11,275 nt of DNA. Origin: Sulfurovum sp. (lineage in GTDB: Bacteria; Campylobacterota; Campylobacteria; Campylobacterales; Sulfurovaceae). The position numbers were made by a program, and so were the translations under genes. Of the stretch, positions 4,930 through 11,275 are shown piece after piece (within the stretch, counting starts at the first letter, position 1; every line of letters starts with the position of its first letter). The notes under the pieces are model-generated. The model was not told the DNA's origin and ran no database searches. It saw only the letters and a list, made by a program, of their open reading frames with translations. The stretch spans positions 1-11,275 of the forward strand of contig JALSPX010000151.1 of assembly GCA_026985755.1 (NCBI GenBank). Reading direction: 5' to 3'.

Positions 4930-5719
4930 CTCCGTATTTAACCTTTTTAATAGCCTCAGTAATATCATCTTGACGCATAAAATACTCACCTACCAAGAAA
5001 GCATCTGCTCCTATTTTATTGAGTTCTACTACTGTTTCGTGATCATTGATACCAGACTCTGCGACAATGATTTTGCCATTTGGAATCAGGGGGATAAGTC
5101 TTTCGCTTAAAGACATATCCATTTCAAATGTTTCTAAGTTACGATGATTGATACCGATAATATCAGCACCTGCAAAAGTGGCTTTGACCAAATCTGTTTT
5201 ATTGTGCACTTCCACAAGTACATCTAGCCCTAGGTGTAAAGCATAGTCATGTAGTTCTTTAAGCTCTTTACGGCTGAGGGCCATCGCAATAAGCAAAATA
5301 TAGTCTGCTCCAAAAGTAAGCGCTTCCAACACTTGGTATTTGTCTACAATAAAATCTTTTCGAAGTAGTGGGATACTCACATAGCGACGTACCATACCCA
5401 AATATTCTTTGTCTCCTTGAAAAAAATGCGGTTCAGTTAAAATGGATAGAGAGTCTGCCCCACCCTTTTCATACGCCTGTGCAATCTCCATAGGATTAAA
5501 ATCTTCACGTATGACACCTTTGGAAGGGCTTGCTTTTTTTACTTCTGCGATAATCCTATAAGGGTTCTCTTGGGTGGAGCGTAATGCAGATTTTACATCT
5601 TTTGGAGCGAAAGGATTAAACGCCAATGAACGCCCTAGCCACTCCATAGGGTAGTCTATTTTTCTTTTCTCTAAATCTGCTTTTGTTTTTTTGATAATTT
5701 CATCAAGTATTTGAGCCAT
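4925..5719 (-). CDS. trpC: Indole-3-glycerol phosphate synthase TrpC
   Basis: 264 residues, normal for a single-function TrpC. It closes the indole ring of CdRP to form indole-3-glycerol phosphate in tryptophan synthesis (cytosolic TIM barrel). The active-site set is complete: Glu-59 and Lys-61 in AEVKKASPSKG (58-68), Lys-121 in LLRKDF, Glu-170 in LVEVH, Asn-191 in INHRNLETF, Glu-221 and Ser-222 in VAESGI, and the phosphate loop FLVGEYFMR (241-249). The N-terminal substrate helix LDEIIKKTKADLEKRK is present. It is not next to other trp genes. ATG 5719 has TAAGG about ten bases upstream. The last codons, GCG TAG, run into a REP doublet whose GTAG supplies the stop. It may be transcribed from its own promoter (TATAAT at 5755-5750) as well as by read-through from the TPR gene. 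Confidence 0.97.
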   Translation of the reverse strand: MAQILDEIIKKTKADLEKRKIDYPMEWLGRSLAFNPFAPKDVKSALRSTQENPYRIIAEVKKASPSKGVIREDFNPMEIAQAYEKGGADSLSILTEPHFFQGDKEYLGMVRRYVSIPLLRKDFIVDKYQVLEALTFGADYILLIAMALSRKELKELHDYALHLGLDVLVEVHNKTDLVKATFAGADIIGINHRNLETFEMDMSLSERLIPLIPNGKIIVAESGINDHETVVELNKIGADAFLVGEYFMRQDDITEAIKKVKYGA

Positions 5720-5749
5720 ATTTATACTGCCTTAGGCTGATTTTTTGGT

Positions 5750-5779
5750 ATTATACATACATTTACTTACACTGCCCAA
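5750..5779 (-). promoter_or_regulatory. Candidate trpC promoter at the end of the TPR gene
   Basis: Minus strand: TTGGGC (5779-5774), an 18-base spacer, then a consensus TATAAT (5755-5750). The transcript would start near 5743, about 24 bases before the trpC ATG. The -35 lies inside the last codons of the upstream TPR gene. A GCCTAAGGC palindrome (5738-5730) lies between start site and ATG and overlaps the ribosome site. Confidence 0.45.
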
Positions 5780-7007
5780 TAGTATTCCAATGCTCAAGAA
5801 TCTCTTTTTCTTTTAAACCCTCTTCATCTACCACTTGTCTCATGAGTTTGTATGCCTTTTTGCAAGCATGTAGTTTATAGTATCCCCATGCCAAAGAATC
5901 TAAATAATAGGTATTATTAGGCTGTTGGACCAATGCTTTTTTTATTATCTCTATACCCTTTTTAATATCAATATCTTTATCTATAAGGATATAGCCATAA
6001 TAATTCAAGTAGATACTATCATCGATGCCTGCTTTTAATGCTTTTTCAAATATTTTAATCACATCTTTTATTGTGGCATTGTCTTCTTTATTGTCAACGT
6101 TTTCATAAAGTAAAATAGCTTTTTCTGCAAGCCATTTTGCATCTTTCGTTGTTTTGTATTCATTTTGAGCTATAACCAAAGCTTTACTGAACATTTCTTT
6201 ACTCTTGTAAAGCTCATATAAAAGTTCATTTTCTACTTGATATTTTTCTAAAAATTTAATGGCTCCAAGCGTATCTTTTTTATATGCATACGCATCAAGA
6301 ATTTTAGCAAGAATTTTTACATCCCTGTTATCTTCATAAAGTACCTTATACGTCTCTAATATACCATCTATATCTTTTTCTTTGCTATATAAAACCAATA
6401 ATTTCGCCAATACGTCATTAGACGTAATATTCATACGGCGATGTGTCTCAAGTAGCTGTATAGCACGTTTACGTTCACCAGTATATTCATCCATAATATC
6501 AGCCATACGCAATAAAATTATTTCGTTTGGTCTTGTTTCATATACCCTACGTAACAAAGAGAGTGCACGTTTAAATTCACCTGAATATAAAAAAGGGTTA
6601 GATGCCAACTCTAAATCCAATGGCATAGACGATCTTTCGATGAGATTTTCTGCCTCATTTTTAGCAAGATTAATTTGATTGTTAGTTAAATAAAGAGGAA
6701 TAAGAAGCCTTTTACTCTCTAACGTTTCAGGATGTGATATATCCCATTTTTTTAACCGTTCTATGCTTTCTGGTATATGCGTACGTCCCAACAAAGAAGA
6801 TTTTGCTTCTTTAAATAAATATGCTCCAACTTGTGTTGCATCAAAAAGTTTCGCATAGATTTGACGCGCATCTTCATGTGCGTTATACTCATCATAGACG
6901 AGACCTCTCATAATCAGTTCATCGTTAGATAGATGTAAAAGACTTTTTGCTTGTGTGAAAGAAAAAAAAGAAAAATAGACCATAAATATTAAATGATACC
7001 AGGACAC
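5763..7007 (-). CDS. Exported tetratricopeptide-repeat protein
   Basis: 414 residues. Residues 1-20 form a signal peptide (hydrophobic HLIFMVYFSFFSF, cleavage after TQA), so a periplasmic location is likely. The rest is a helical array of TPR-like units. The best are at the C-terminus, about 334-395 (LNYYGYILIDKDIDIKKGIE, then YYLDSLAWGYYKLHACKKAY), a pair common in long proteobacterial TPR proteins. No catalytic motif is seen, so it is probably a scaffold or assembly factor; its partner is unknown. The start is taken as GTG 7007, with AGAGG about ten bases upstream. The in-frame ATG eight codons later lacks a ribosome site and would cut into the signal peptide. The first 19 bases overlap the ykgJ-like gene, indicating translational coupling. 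trpC follows after 43 bases on the same strand. Confidence 0.85.
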   Translation of the reverse strand: MSWYHLIFMVYFSFFSFTQAKSLLHLSNDELIMRGLVYDEYNAHEDARQIYAKLFDATQVGAYLFKEAKSSLLGRTHIPESIERLKKWDISHPETLESKRLLIPLYLTNNQINLAKNEAENLIERSSMPLDLELASNPFLYSGEFKRALSLLRRVYETRPNEIILLRMADIMDEYTGERKRAIQLLETHRRMNITSNDVLAKLLVLYSKEKDIDGILETYKVLYEDNRDVKILAKILDAYAYKKDTLGAIKFLEKYQVENELLYELYKSKEMFSKALVIAQNEYKTTKDAKWLAEKAILLYENVDNKEDNATIKDVIKIFEKALKAGIDDSIYLNYYGYILIDKDIDIKKGIEIIKKALVQQPNNTYYLDSLAWGYYKLHACKKAYKLMRQVVDEEGLKEKEILEHWNTIGQCK

Positions 7008-7366
7008 TCGTTTCTTACCTCTTCTTCATTATTTTTAAATTGTTCCCAAAAAGGGAAAGTACGACATTGTAAAGGTCTTACAGGATAAATAGAACAACGA
7101 TTTTTCGTTTCATCAAAAAAAATACAGGCATAATTGTCTTCAGCTAATTTTTTCTCGGTGAGAGAATAACGATGTTTTACCTTTCGTAAATAGATTGTAC
7201 CAAACTCTTCTACAGAAAGGTTAACAAAGTCTGCTATTTTCTCTATCTCATGATATTTCACCCAAATATAACCACTCTCACCCGTACAACAGTGACCACC
7301 ACAGGCTTCGCATGCTGAAGCATTAAAGCTATAGTTATACCCATTTTTATTTATTATATCATTCAT
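6989..7366 (-). CDS. YkgJ-family cysteine-cluster protein (putative zinc/iron chelating)
   Basis: 125 residues. It has the cysteine pattern of the YkgJ/CxxCxxCC family: C19-x2-C22-x3-C26-C27 (CEACGGHCCTG), Cys-81, then C91SIYPVRPLQC101R, with the conserved YPxRPxxCRTFPFW segment, plus Cys-121. The family is annotated as zinc- or iron-chelating; the metal and role are not established for most members. No signal peptide is present, so it is probably cytosolic. ATG 7366 has no clear ribosome site. A TATAAT at 7391-7386 would give a very short leader of about 12 bases. The stop lies 19 bases inside the next gene, a TPR protein, implying joint expression. Confidence 0.9.
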   Translation of the reverse strand: MNDIINKNGYNYSFNASACEACGGHCCTGESGYIWVKYHEIEKIADFVNLSVEEFGTIYLRKVKHRYSLTEKKLAEDNYACIFFDETKNRCSIYPVRPLQCRTFPFWEQFKNNEEEVRNECPGII

Positions 7367-7385
7367 ATAAATATTGTATCAAAAT

Positions 7386-7391
7386 ATTATA
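7386..7391 (-). promoter_or_regulatory. Candidate -10 box for the ykgJ-like/TPR operon
   Basis: Consensus TATAAT (7391-7386) on the minus strand, downstream of the hairpin that ends the surface-protein cluster. No good -35 is visible; bases at the right distance read ATGTGT. Transcription would start near 7379. Confidence 0.4.
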
Positions 7392-7419
7392 GTCTATTGG
7401 TTTTTATGACACATAATTT

Positions 7420-7459
7420 AAAGATAAAGGGCACCTCTAATAATAGGTTCTTTATCTTT
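7420..7459 (-). terminator. Intrinsic terminator hairpin after the surface-protein cluster
   Basis: AAAGATAAAG (7420-7429) pairs perfectly with CTTTATCTTT (7450-7459), ten base pairs, with an inner ACCT/AGGT pairing. It begins eight bases after the stop of the 521-aa gene. The T-run is stronger on the plus-strand side (7456-7468) than on the minus-strand side (TTTAAATTAT), so it may work in both directions. The only gene ending here is on the minus strand. Confidence 0.75.
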
Positions 7460-7466
7460 TTTTATT

Positions 7467-9032
7467 TTAAGGAAGTAAGATATGATAAATAGCAGGTAAC
7501 CAGCCAAGACTATTTATCGTTTTAAATACAACAGTTTGTGCTGTTTTTCCACCATACCCATTATTGGCTATAATGGCAGCGGTGTAATTTGTATTGGCTT
7601 GAAGATTCGTCAATGTGTAACGTGTCTCATCTTCACCTACTGTAGCAATAAATGTTCCGTTAAGGTATATATCATATGCTATCTCATAGTAACTATCAAC
7701 CCAATGTATTTCAGCACTAGTATCTTTTACATTATGTGAGTGTGCCACATAATGGGTTTGATTACATATATTACATGGAACAACTGGTGTAGGTGCACAA
7801 GAAACTCTTACACTACTCTCTATAAAGTCATTTCCATTGTCCGTTTCATTGTTTCCAACCACGACATTGATAGTATTAATCAATCCGTTATGTGAATCAT
7901 TATCTGCTCCACCTTCATTTTCACTAAAGTCATAATATCCACTTGGTTGTGCCTCTTGAATATAGTAATTGCCTGGTGGTACATGGAAACTGTAATTACC
8001 GTGTGCATCTGTTGTTGTTCTGGCTATTTCAATACCATTGCTATTAAATAAAACTAGTGTTACATTTGCTAACGGCGTACGGTTTCCATATACATCACGT
8101 ACACTTACATTTCCTGTAATGATTCCCTGTGATGTCAGTGGAATCCAAAATGTTGCAGGTGTTGGATCTATAGCACCCTCATTATCAATAGCTGCAATAC
8201 TAAAGGATTGTGTAGCATTGGTACTTCCATTTGGATTAAATTTTAGACCATTAGCTTGAGCTATGGTTAAGACTTGTCCCTCTGTGACTACTACACCATT
8301 TGCCAAGGTAAGTGTACCGCCTGTTGGAAGGTTAGTTATCTTAAATCCTACAACTGTACCGTCTAGATCTGAACCTGATGGATTTACCAAATCAGTAGGT
8401 CCAGCATTAAGTGCTATTTCTGCATTATATTTGTGATCTGTTGTTGGAGCACTGTTTATATGTTTATCAAGATAATCAGGTATACCGTTACCATTACTGT
8501 CTATAGTATTACCACCTTCAACACTGTCTGGTATCCCATCACCATCACTATCATCATCCAAAAAGTTATAGATACCATCGTCATCTTGATCTAGCGTAAT
8601 ACCATGCCCTAAAGCTACAGCATTATCCCCCTCATCTGCATCAGAGATACCATCACCATCTGTGTCTGATGTACCTTGTATTGATATTGGTCCACATAAT
8701 GTTGTAAATTGCACATTTGGTATTGTACCTGTCTGTGTTGGTTTTATGACTACTGCGCCATTATTTATCCATATACCAAGTTCTACTATTTGTCCATCGC
8801 CAAAATCCCATGTACCGTTAATCTCAAATTTAGCAACCTCACGAAGTATACCACCATTAACCGTATTGAGTAATCCGCCGGTAAGGATAGTATAATTTTG
8901 ACAATTGATATCTTTTATCACCCCTGTATTGAGCCTTTCAATATTTCCATTACCTATCACAACATCAGCATAAAGAGGATATATCCATAGCCAAATAAGA
9001 GTAATAAATAATTTTTTAATATATGCTATCAT
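7467..9032 (-). CDS. Secreted multidomain surface protein (TSP3-like, cadherin-like, SdrD-B-like, FN3)
   Basis: 521 residues. A signal peptide spans 1-22 (LFITLIWLWIYPLYA, cleavage before DVVI). About 23-120 is a beta-rich, unassigned region. Residues 122-190 hold Asp/Asn-rich calcium-binding repeats of thrombospondin type 3 style (DTDGDGISDADEGD, DQDDDGI, DSDGDGIPDSVEGG, DSNGNGIPDYLD). Residues 205-297 resemble a cadherin-like/bacterial Ig domain (GTLTLANGVVVTEGQVLT, FSIAAIDNEGA). About 304-405 is an SdrD-B/Cna-B-type domain (PLANVTLVLFNSNG, TTTDAHGNYSFHVPPGNYYI, NDFIES). About 430-507 is a fibronectin III domain (SAEIHWVDSYYEIAYDIYLNG, YTLTNLQANTNYTAAI). A Cys cluster at 412-423 (C-x7-C-x2-C) links the last two. 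The protein ends in a short hydrophobic tail, GWLPAIYHILLP. This is a surface adhesin-type architecture; the ligand is unknown. ATG 9032 follows GGAG at nine bases. Confidence 0.88.
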   Translation of the reverse strand: MIAYIKKLFITLIWLWIYPLYADVVIGNGNIERLNTGVIKDINCQNYTILTGGLLNTVNGGILREVAKFEINGTWDFGDGQIVELGIWINNGAVVIKPTQTGTIPNVQFTTLCGPISIQGTSDTDGDGISDADEGDNAVALGHGITLDQDDDGIYNFLDDDSDGDGIPDSVEGGNTIDSNGNGIPDYLDKHINSAPTTDHKYNAEIALNAGPTDLVNPSGSDLDGTVVGFKITNLPTGGTLTLANGVVVTEGQVLTIAQANGLKFNPNGSTNATQSFSIAAIDNEGAIDPTPATFWIPLTSQGIITGNVSVRDVYGNRTPLANVTLVLFNSNGIEIARTTTDAHGNYSFHVPPGNYYIQEAQPSGYYDFSENEGGADNDSHNGLINTINVVVGNNETDNGNDFIESSVRVSCAPTPVVPCNICNQTHYVAHSHNVKDTSAEIHWVDSYYEIAYDIYLNGTFIATVGEDETRYTLTNLQANTNYTAAIIANNGYGGKTAQTVVFKTINSLGWLPAIYHILLP

Positions 9033-9107
9033 CTACAAGAACTCCAAAGGTTTGTAATCTATTTTTATCTTTTTTAAGTTTATCATGTAAATGTCAAAAA
9101 TCATCAT

Positions 9108-10007
9108 TTACCTTAACCATGCTGGATTGTTTGTAAGTGGTGAACCAAAAGTCTCAGAGCCATTGCCACTGTCTCGAGAATTAACATTGATAATAGGGAC
9201 ACGTATATCATATATTTCAAATATAGTATTGAGTGCGTCTGTTCTATTGGTCGCACACCCATCCTCTATCACTGTGATATTTGTATCAGGATAGTTTTGC
9301 TGTCCAAAAACAGTTTCATCCCCTGTATGAAAACGGAACCCAAACGCATAATCATAATTCGATCCATTATTATAATAATATGTAAGTACACCATCACATT
9401 GTCCTACATAGGTCTGCTTGCCTTCTGTAGATACTGCACGTATATTGTTTATCTGAGTATCCGTAAGGTTTAAAGTAAAGTTCGCAGGTAGCCATCTTCT
9501 CGCATCACCTGTATTCCAATAATTTTTATCTGTCAAATCCTGCGCATACTCTATTTTAGTCCATCCCCCATTTTTCATATCACAATAGACTTCAAAAGCA
9601 TTATCTGTACTGCCTCCATCTGGATTAATCCAATAGATGCCATCTCTTGTTTGACATCCGCTTTGTAGTATCTGTTTACAGCTAAGACCTGCTGCTGACT
9701 GTGTCTCCCCCAGATTATTATCTTTAATAATATAAGGGTTATTCAAGGTACCTATACCTGTTACCTCCATACAATTTCCAGCAACTATCTTAGTTTCGCT
9801 CCCATCACTTGAAATTCTCTTCCATGCTGTTGCATTATACTCATATACCTCATGATCATCAGTATTAAATATGAGTGAACCTTCTATAGGATTGACTATT
9901 GCATTCATTTGTGCAGTTGTGACACTATGAAGTATAAGCAGTTCATCATTTTTTGGGGTAATACCAAATAAAAAAGTCGTTATGAAAAAATAAAAAATAA
10001 ATTTCAT
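9108..10007 (-). CDS. Exported protein with fibrinogen-like segment
   Basis: 299 residues. Residues 1-15 are a short signal peptide (KFIFYFFITTFLFG). Residues about 18-95 form a module shared with the upstream gene and common in tail-fibre-like and Bacteroidota surface proteins (VTTAQMNAIVNPIEGSLIFN, YNATAWKRI). Residues 108-153 match the start of a fibrinogen C-terminal-like domain: SCKQILQSGCQTRDGIYWIN, then PDGG, then FEVYCDMKNGGWTKIEY. The remaining 145 residues are Asn/Tyr/Asp-rich and do not follow the classical fibrinogen fold by eye. Six cysteines (79, 110, 118, 142, 204, 251) could form disulfides. The ATG at 10007 overlaps the stop of the upstream gene (TAATG), with AGGAGG six bases before it, so translation is coupled. 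A surface or glycan-binding role is inferred only from the domain type. Confidence 0.82.
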   Translation of the reverse strand: MKFIFYFFITTFLFGITPKNDELLILHSVTTAQMNAIVNPIEGSLIFNTDDHEVYEYNATAWKRISSDGSETKIVAGNCMEVTGIGTLNNPYIIKDNNLGETQSAAGLSCKQILQSGCQTRDGIYWINPDGGSTDNAFEVYCDMKNGGWTKIEYAQDLTDKNYWNTGDARRWLPANFTLNLTDTQINNIRAVSTEGKQTYVGQCDGVLTYYYNNGSNYDYAFGFRFHTGDETVFGQQNYPDTNITVIEDGCATNRTDALNTIFEIYDIRVPIINVNSRDSGNGSETFGSPLTNNPAWLR

Positions 10008-10306
10008 TATTGTCCTCCTATCATGTAGGGTGTTGCACTACTTCCATTACCAAAAATATCTATATTGTCTTCAGCTTGAATAATTGTCTCACTTCCAATT
10101 GACCGAACTCTTTTCCATACTGTTCCTGTATAGAAAAAGAGTGTATTCTCTGTTGTATTATATACAAGACTTCCAGCTTGTGGTGTCGTGATGTTATTCA
10201 TTTCAGTTGTTGTCACTTTATGCATTGCCATCAGTTCATCTGCAGTAGTAGCATAGAGCATTAATGATTGCAAGAACAGTAATACTAAAAAGGTTAATTT
10301 TTTCAT
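10007..10306 (-). CDS. Small exported single-module protein, paralogue of the next gene's N-terminus
   Basis: 99 residues from the ATG at 10306. An ATG directly before it (10309) is also possible, but AGGAG (10317-10313) would then be only three bases away; the second gives six. A signal peptide (KKLTFLVLLFLQSLMLYA) is followed by one module, VTTTEMNNITTPQAGSLVYN, then FFYTGTVWKRV, then IGSETII. It aligns without difficulty to residues 18-95 of the downstream protein: the shared DEL..xH.VTT..MN.I..P..GSL..NT, Y..T.WKR and GSET indicate tandem duplication. It ends at GGQ right after the module, with no effector domain. Its SD overlaps the stop of the upstream gene, and its own last codons contain the SD of the next. 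Function unknown. Confidence 0.8.
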   Translation of the reverse strand: MKKLTFLVLLFLQSLMLYATTADELMAMHKVTTTEMNNITTPQAGSLVYNTTENTLFFYTGTVWKRVRSIGSETIIQAEDNIDIFGNGSSATPYMIGGQ

Positions 10307-10315
10307 CATTCTCTC

Positions 10316-11275
10316 CTAATAATCTATAACCGTAAACATAAATTCACTGTCTCTTTGGGCTCTATCACTTCTACCATTGTCATTATCACCTGTTTGCACC
10401 ACAAAACTTCCTGCAGCTTGATTACTATATGAAATATCATAATCATCATTTCCCACACCATTTGAGTCGAGAATAGTAAGCTGAATAGTATAATTTGCAG
10501 TTGGTCTTGCTGTGTCTAGTGTCACAGTATAATTACCCGCACTATTTCTGACTATAGTAGCACCATAACCACGCTGTAATGCTCCTGTTCCACTTACTTT
10601 ACCAAAAGCCACTATCGGGCTTGACCGTAGTGTAGTTTGCGTTGCGTCTTCACTGGTATATGTATAATCCAACTGATTTGGTGATGCTTGTTGGGTTAAC
10701 GTTGTTACCGTTTCATTAATCGCCACTGTCGTAGTACTCTCATTGGTATAGTCAGCTATTTTATGTCCCACTATTGTATTGCTCATAGTAGTATCAGTCT
10801 CTGTGGCTACACTTAAATCATAGTCATTACCAGATTGGGTCAATGTCACACTTCCATCTGTTGATGTGAGTGTTTGTATTTCATTGGTATCACTTGTGTC
10901 GTTATCATCTGCAACATGGGCTGCCAAAGCTGTACTTACTACAGCGATCTCTGCTGACTCTTCTAAGCTTGAGAGATCTACTGTTTTTGTACCCCCAGCA
11001 TCTGTAATTTCCAAGTCTGTACCATTCAATACAGCCGTAGTGATAAGCTCATTGCTAGCATCTGCATCTGCATCATCTACGTTTAAGGTGAGTGTACTTC
11101 CATCAGAGAGAGTAATATTTCCTGCTGTATTGTCAGTTGAAATATCTTGTATCTCATTGCTTGCATCGATATCAAGGTCAGCCGCAATGTGTGCATTGAG
11201 GCTTGTATTGACATCATTAATCTGTGTGCTGAGTGTACTATTGACCTCTGCTAGCTTGCTAGTAAGCAAAGTCTG
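10316..11275 (-). CDS. Tail-fibre-like / surface repeat protein (C-terminal part)
   Basis: The frame is open at the right edge and runs 319 residues to a TAG at 10318-10316; no credible start lies inside the window (the first TTG at 11269 lacks a ribosome site), so the N-terminus is missing. The visible part begins with a helical stretch (LAEVNSTLSTQINDVNTSLNAHIAAD) and then repeats Asp/Ser/Thr-rich beta units marked by SNEIQ or SNEL (ASNEIQDIS, ASNELITTA, TNEIQTLTS), with GNITLSDGSTLTLN-type strands. Such units are frequent in Bacteroidota and phage tail-fibre-like proteins. The last 110 residues form a distinct C-terminal domain (VAFGKVSGTGALQRGYGA, then TANYTIQLTIL, ending EFMFTVIDY) of the kind that caps such fibres. 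It heads a coupled run of exported proteins, so it is probably exported as well, though the signal region is not visible. Confidence 0.82.
   Translation of the reverse strand, partial: QTLLTSKLAEVNSTLSTQINDVNTSLNAHIAADLDIDASNEIQDISTDNTAGNITLSDGSTLTLNVDDADADASNELITTAVLNGTDLEITDAGGTKTVDLSSLEESAEIAVVSTALAAHVADDNDTSDTNEIQTLTSTDGSVTLTQSGNDYDLSVATETDTTMSNTIVGHKIADYTNESTTTVAINETVTTLTQQASPNQLDYTYTSEDATQTTLRSSPIVAFGKVSGTGALQRGYGATIVRNSAGNYTVTLDTARPTANYTIQLTILDSNGVGNDDYDISYSNQAAGSFVVQTGDNDNGRSDRAQRDSEFMFTVIDY

Noticed and set aside
8461..8660. Imperfect DNA repeats rich in CATC/ATCACC (minus-strand GATGGTGAT-type)
   Set aside because: These are the coding trace of the Asp/Gly-rich calcium-binding protein repeats rather than a separate DNA element.
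9069..9097. Perfect TTGACA (9097-9092, minus) upstream of the 521-aa gene
   Set aside because: No acceptable -10 hexamer lies 15-19 bases downstream (the bases there are A-runs), so a promoter is not supported; read-through from the upstream gene is as likely.
11267..11269. TTG at 11269 as start of the tail-fibre-like gene
   Set aside because: The frame continues open to the window edge, there is no ribosome site, and the product would lack a signal peptide; the gene is treated as partial.
7467..11275. Prophage or tailocin tail module
   Set aside because: The fibre-like repeats recall phage tail fibres, but several products carry signal peptides and no capsid, baseplate, sheath, lysis or integrase gene is present in the window.

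Overview
The window looks like a stretch of chromosome from a Campylobacterota (epsilonproteobacterial) genome, probably a free-living Sulfurovum/Sulfurimonas-type organism. This is inferred from the AT-rich sequence, the adjacent pdxJ-pdxA pair, the stand-alone trpC and yqeY, the T-rich promoters with strong -10 boxes, and the long secreted multidomain proteins. The species cannot be fixed from the sequence alone.

Layout, left to right. Positions 1-1146 (minus) hold the first 382 residues of a secreted GEVED-domain protein that runs off the left edge. Its leader (about 1195-1302, minus) is a GEMM-I riboswitch of the cyclic-di-GMP / cyclic-AMP-GMP family, which appears able to control access to the ribosome binding site. 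Diverging from it is pdxJ-pdxA (plus), two enzymes of DXP-dependent vitamin B6 synthesis, separated by a REP-like double hairpin. pdxA carries an in-frame run of a heptanucleotide repeat. Converging on pdxA is a minus-strand group: an 87-aa unknown, a membrane-anchored TPR protein and a small cysteine-rich protein whose stop codon overlaps that of pdxA. yqeY (plus) diverges from this group at a palindromic double -10 box. It converges on trpC (minus) across a 58-bp REP doublet that supplies the stop codon of trpC. Upstream of trpC on the same strand are a periplasmic TPR protein and a YkgJ-type cysteine-cluster protein that overlap by 19 bp.

Positions 7467-11275 (minus) hold a set of exported surface-type proteins. 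In transcription order they are: the C-terminal part of a tail-fibre-like repeat protein (runs off the right edge), a roughly 100-aa exported single-module protein, a 299-aa protein that joins the same module to a fibrinogen-like segment, and a 521-aa protein with calcium-binding TSP3-like repeats, a cadherin-like domain, an SdrD-B/Cna-B-like domain and a fibronectin III domain. The first three are tightly coupled for translation. A strong hairpin at 7420-7459 closes the set.

The core metabolic genes (pdxJ, pdxA, trpC, yqeY) are ordinary. The interest lies in the second-messenger riboswitch on an adhesin-like gene, the surface-protein cluster, and the repeats embedded in and between housekeeping genes. 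No RNA genes, CRISPR array, insertion sequence or phage structural genes were seen. No gene-free stretch exceeds 300 bases; the longest (1147-1387) holds the riboswitch and two divergent promoters.
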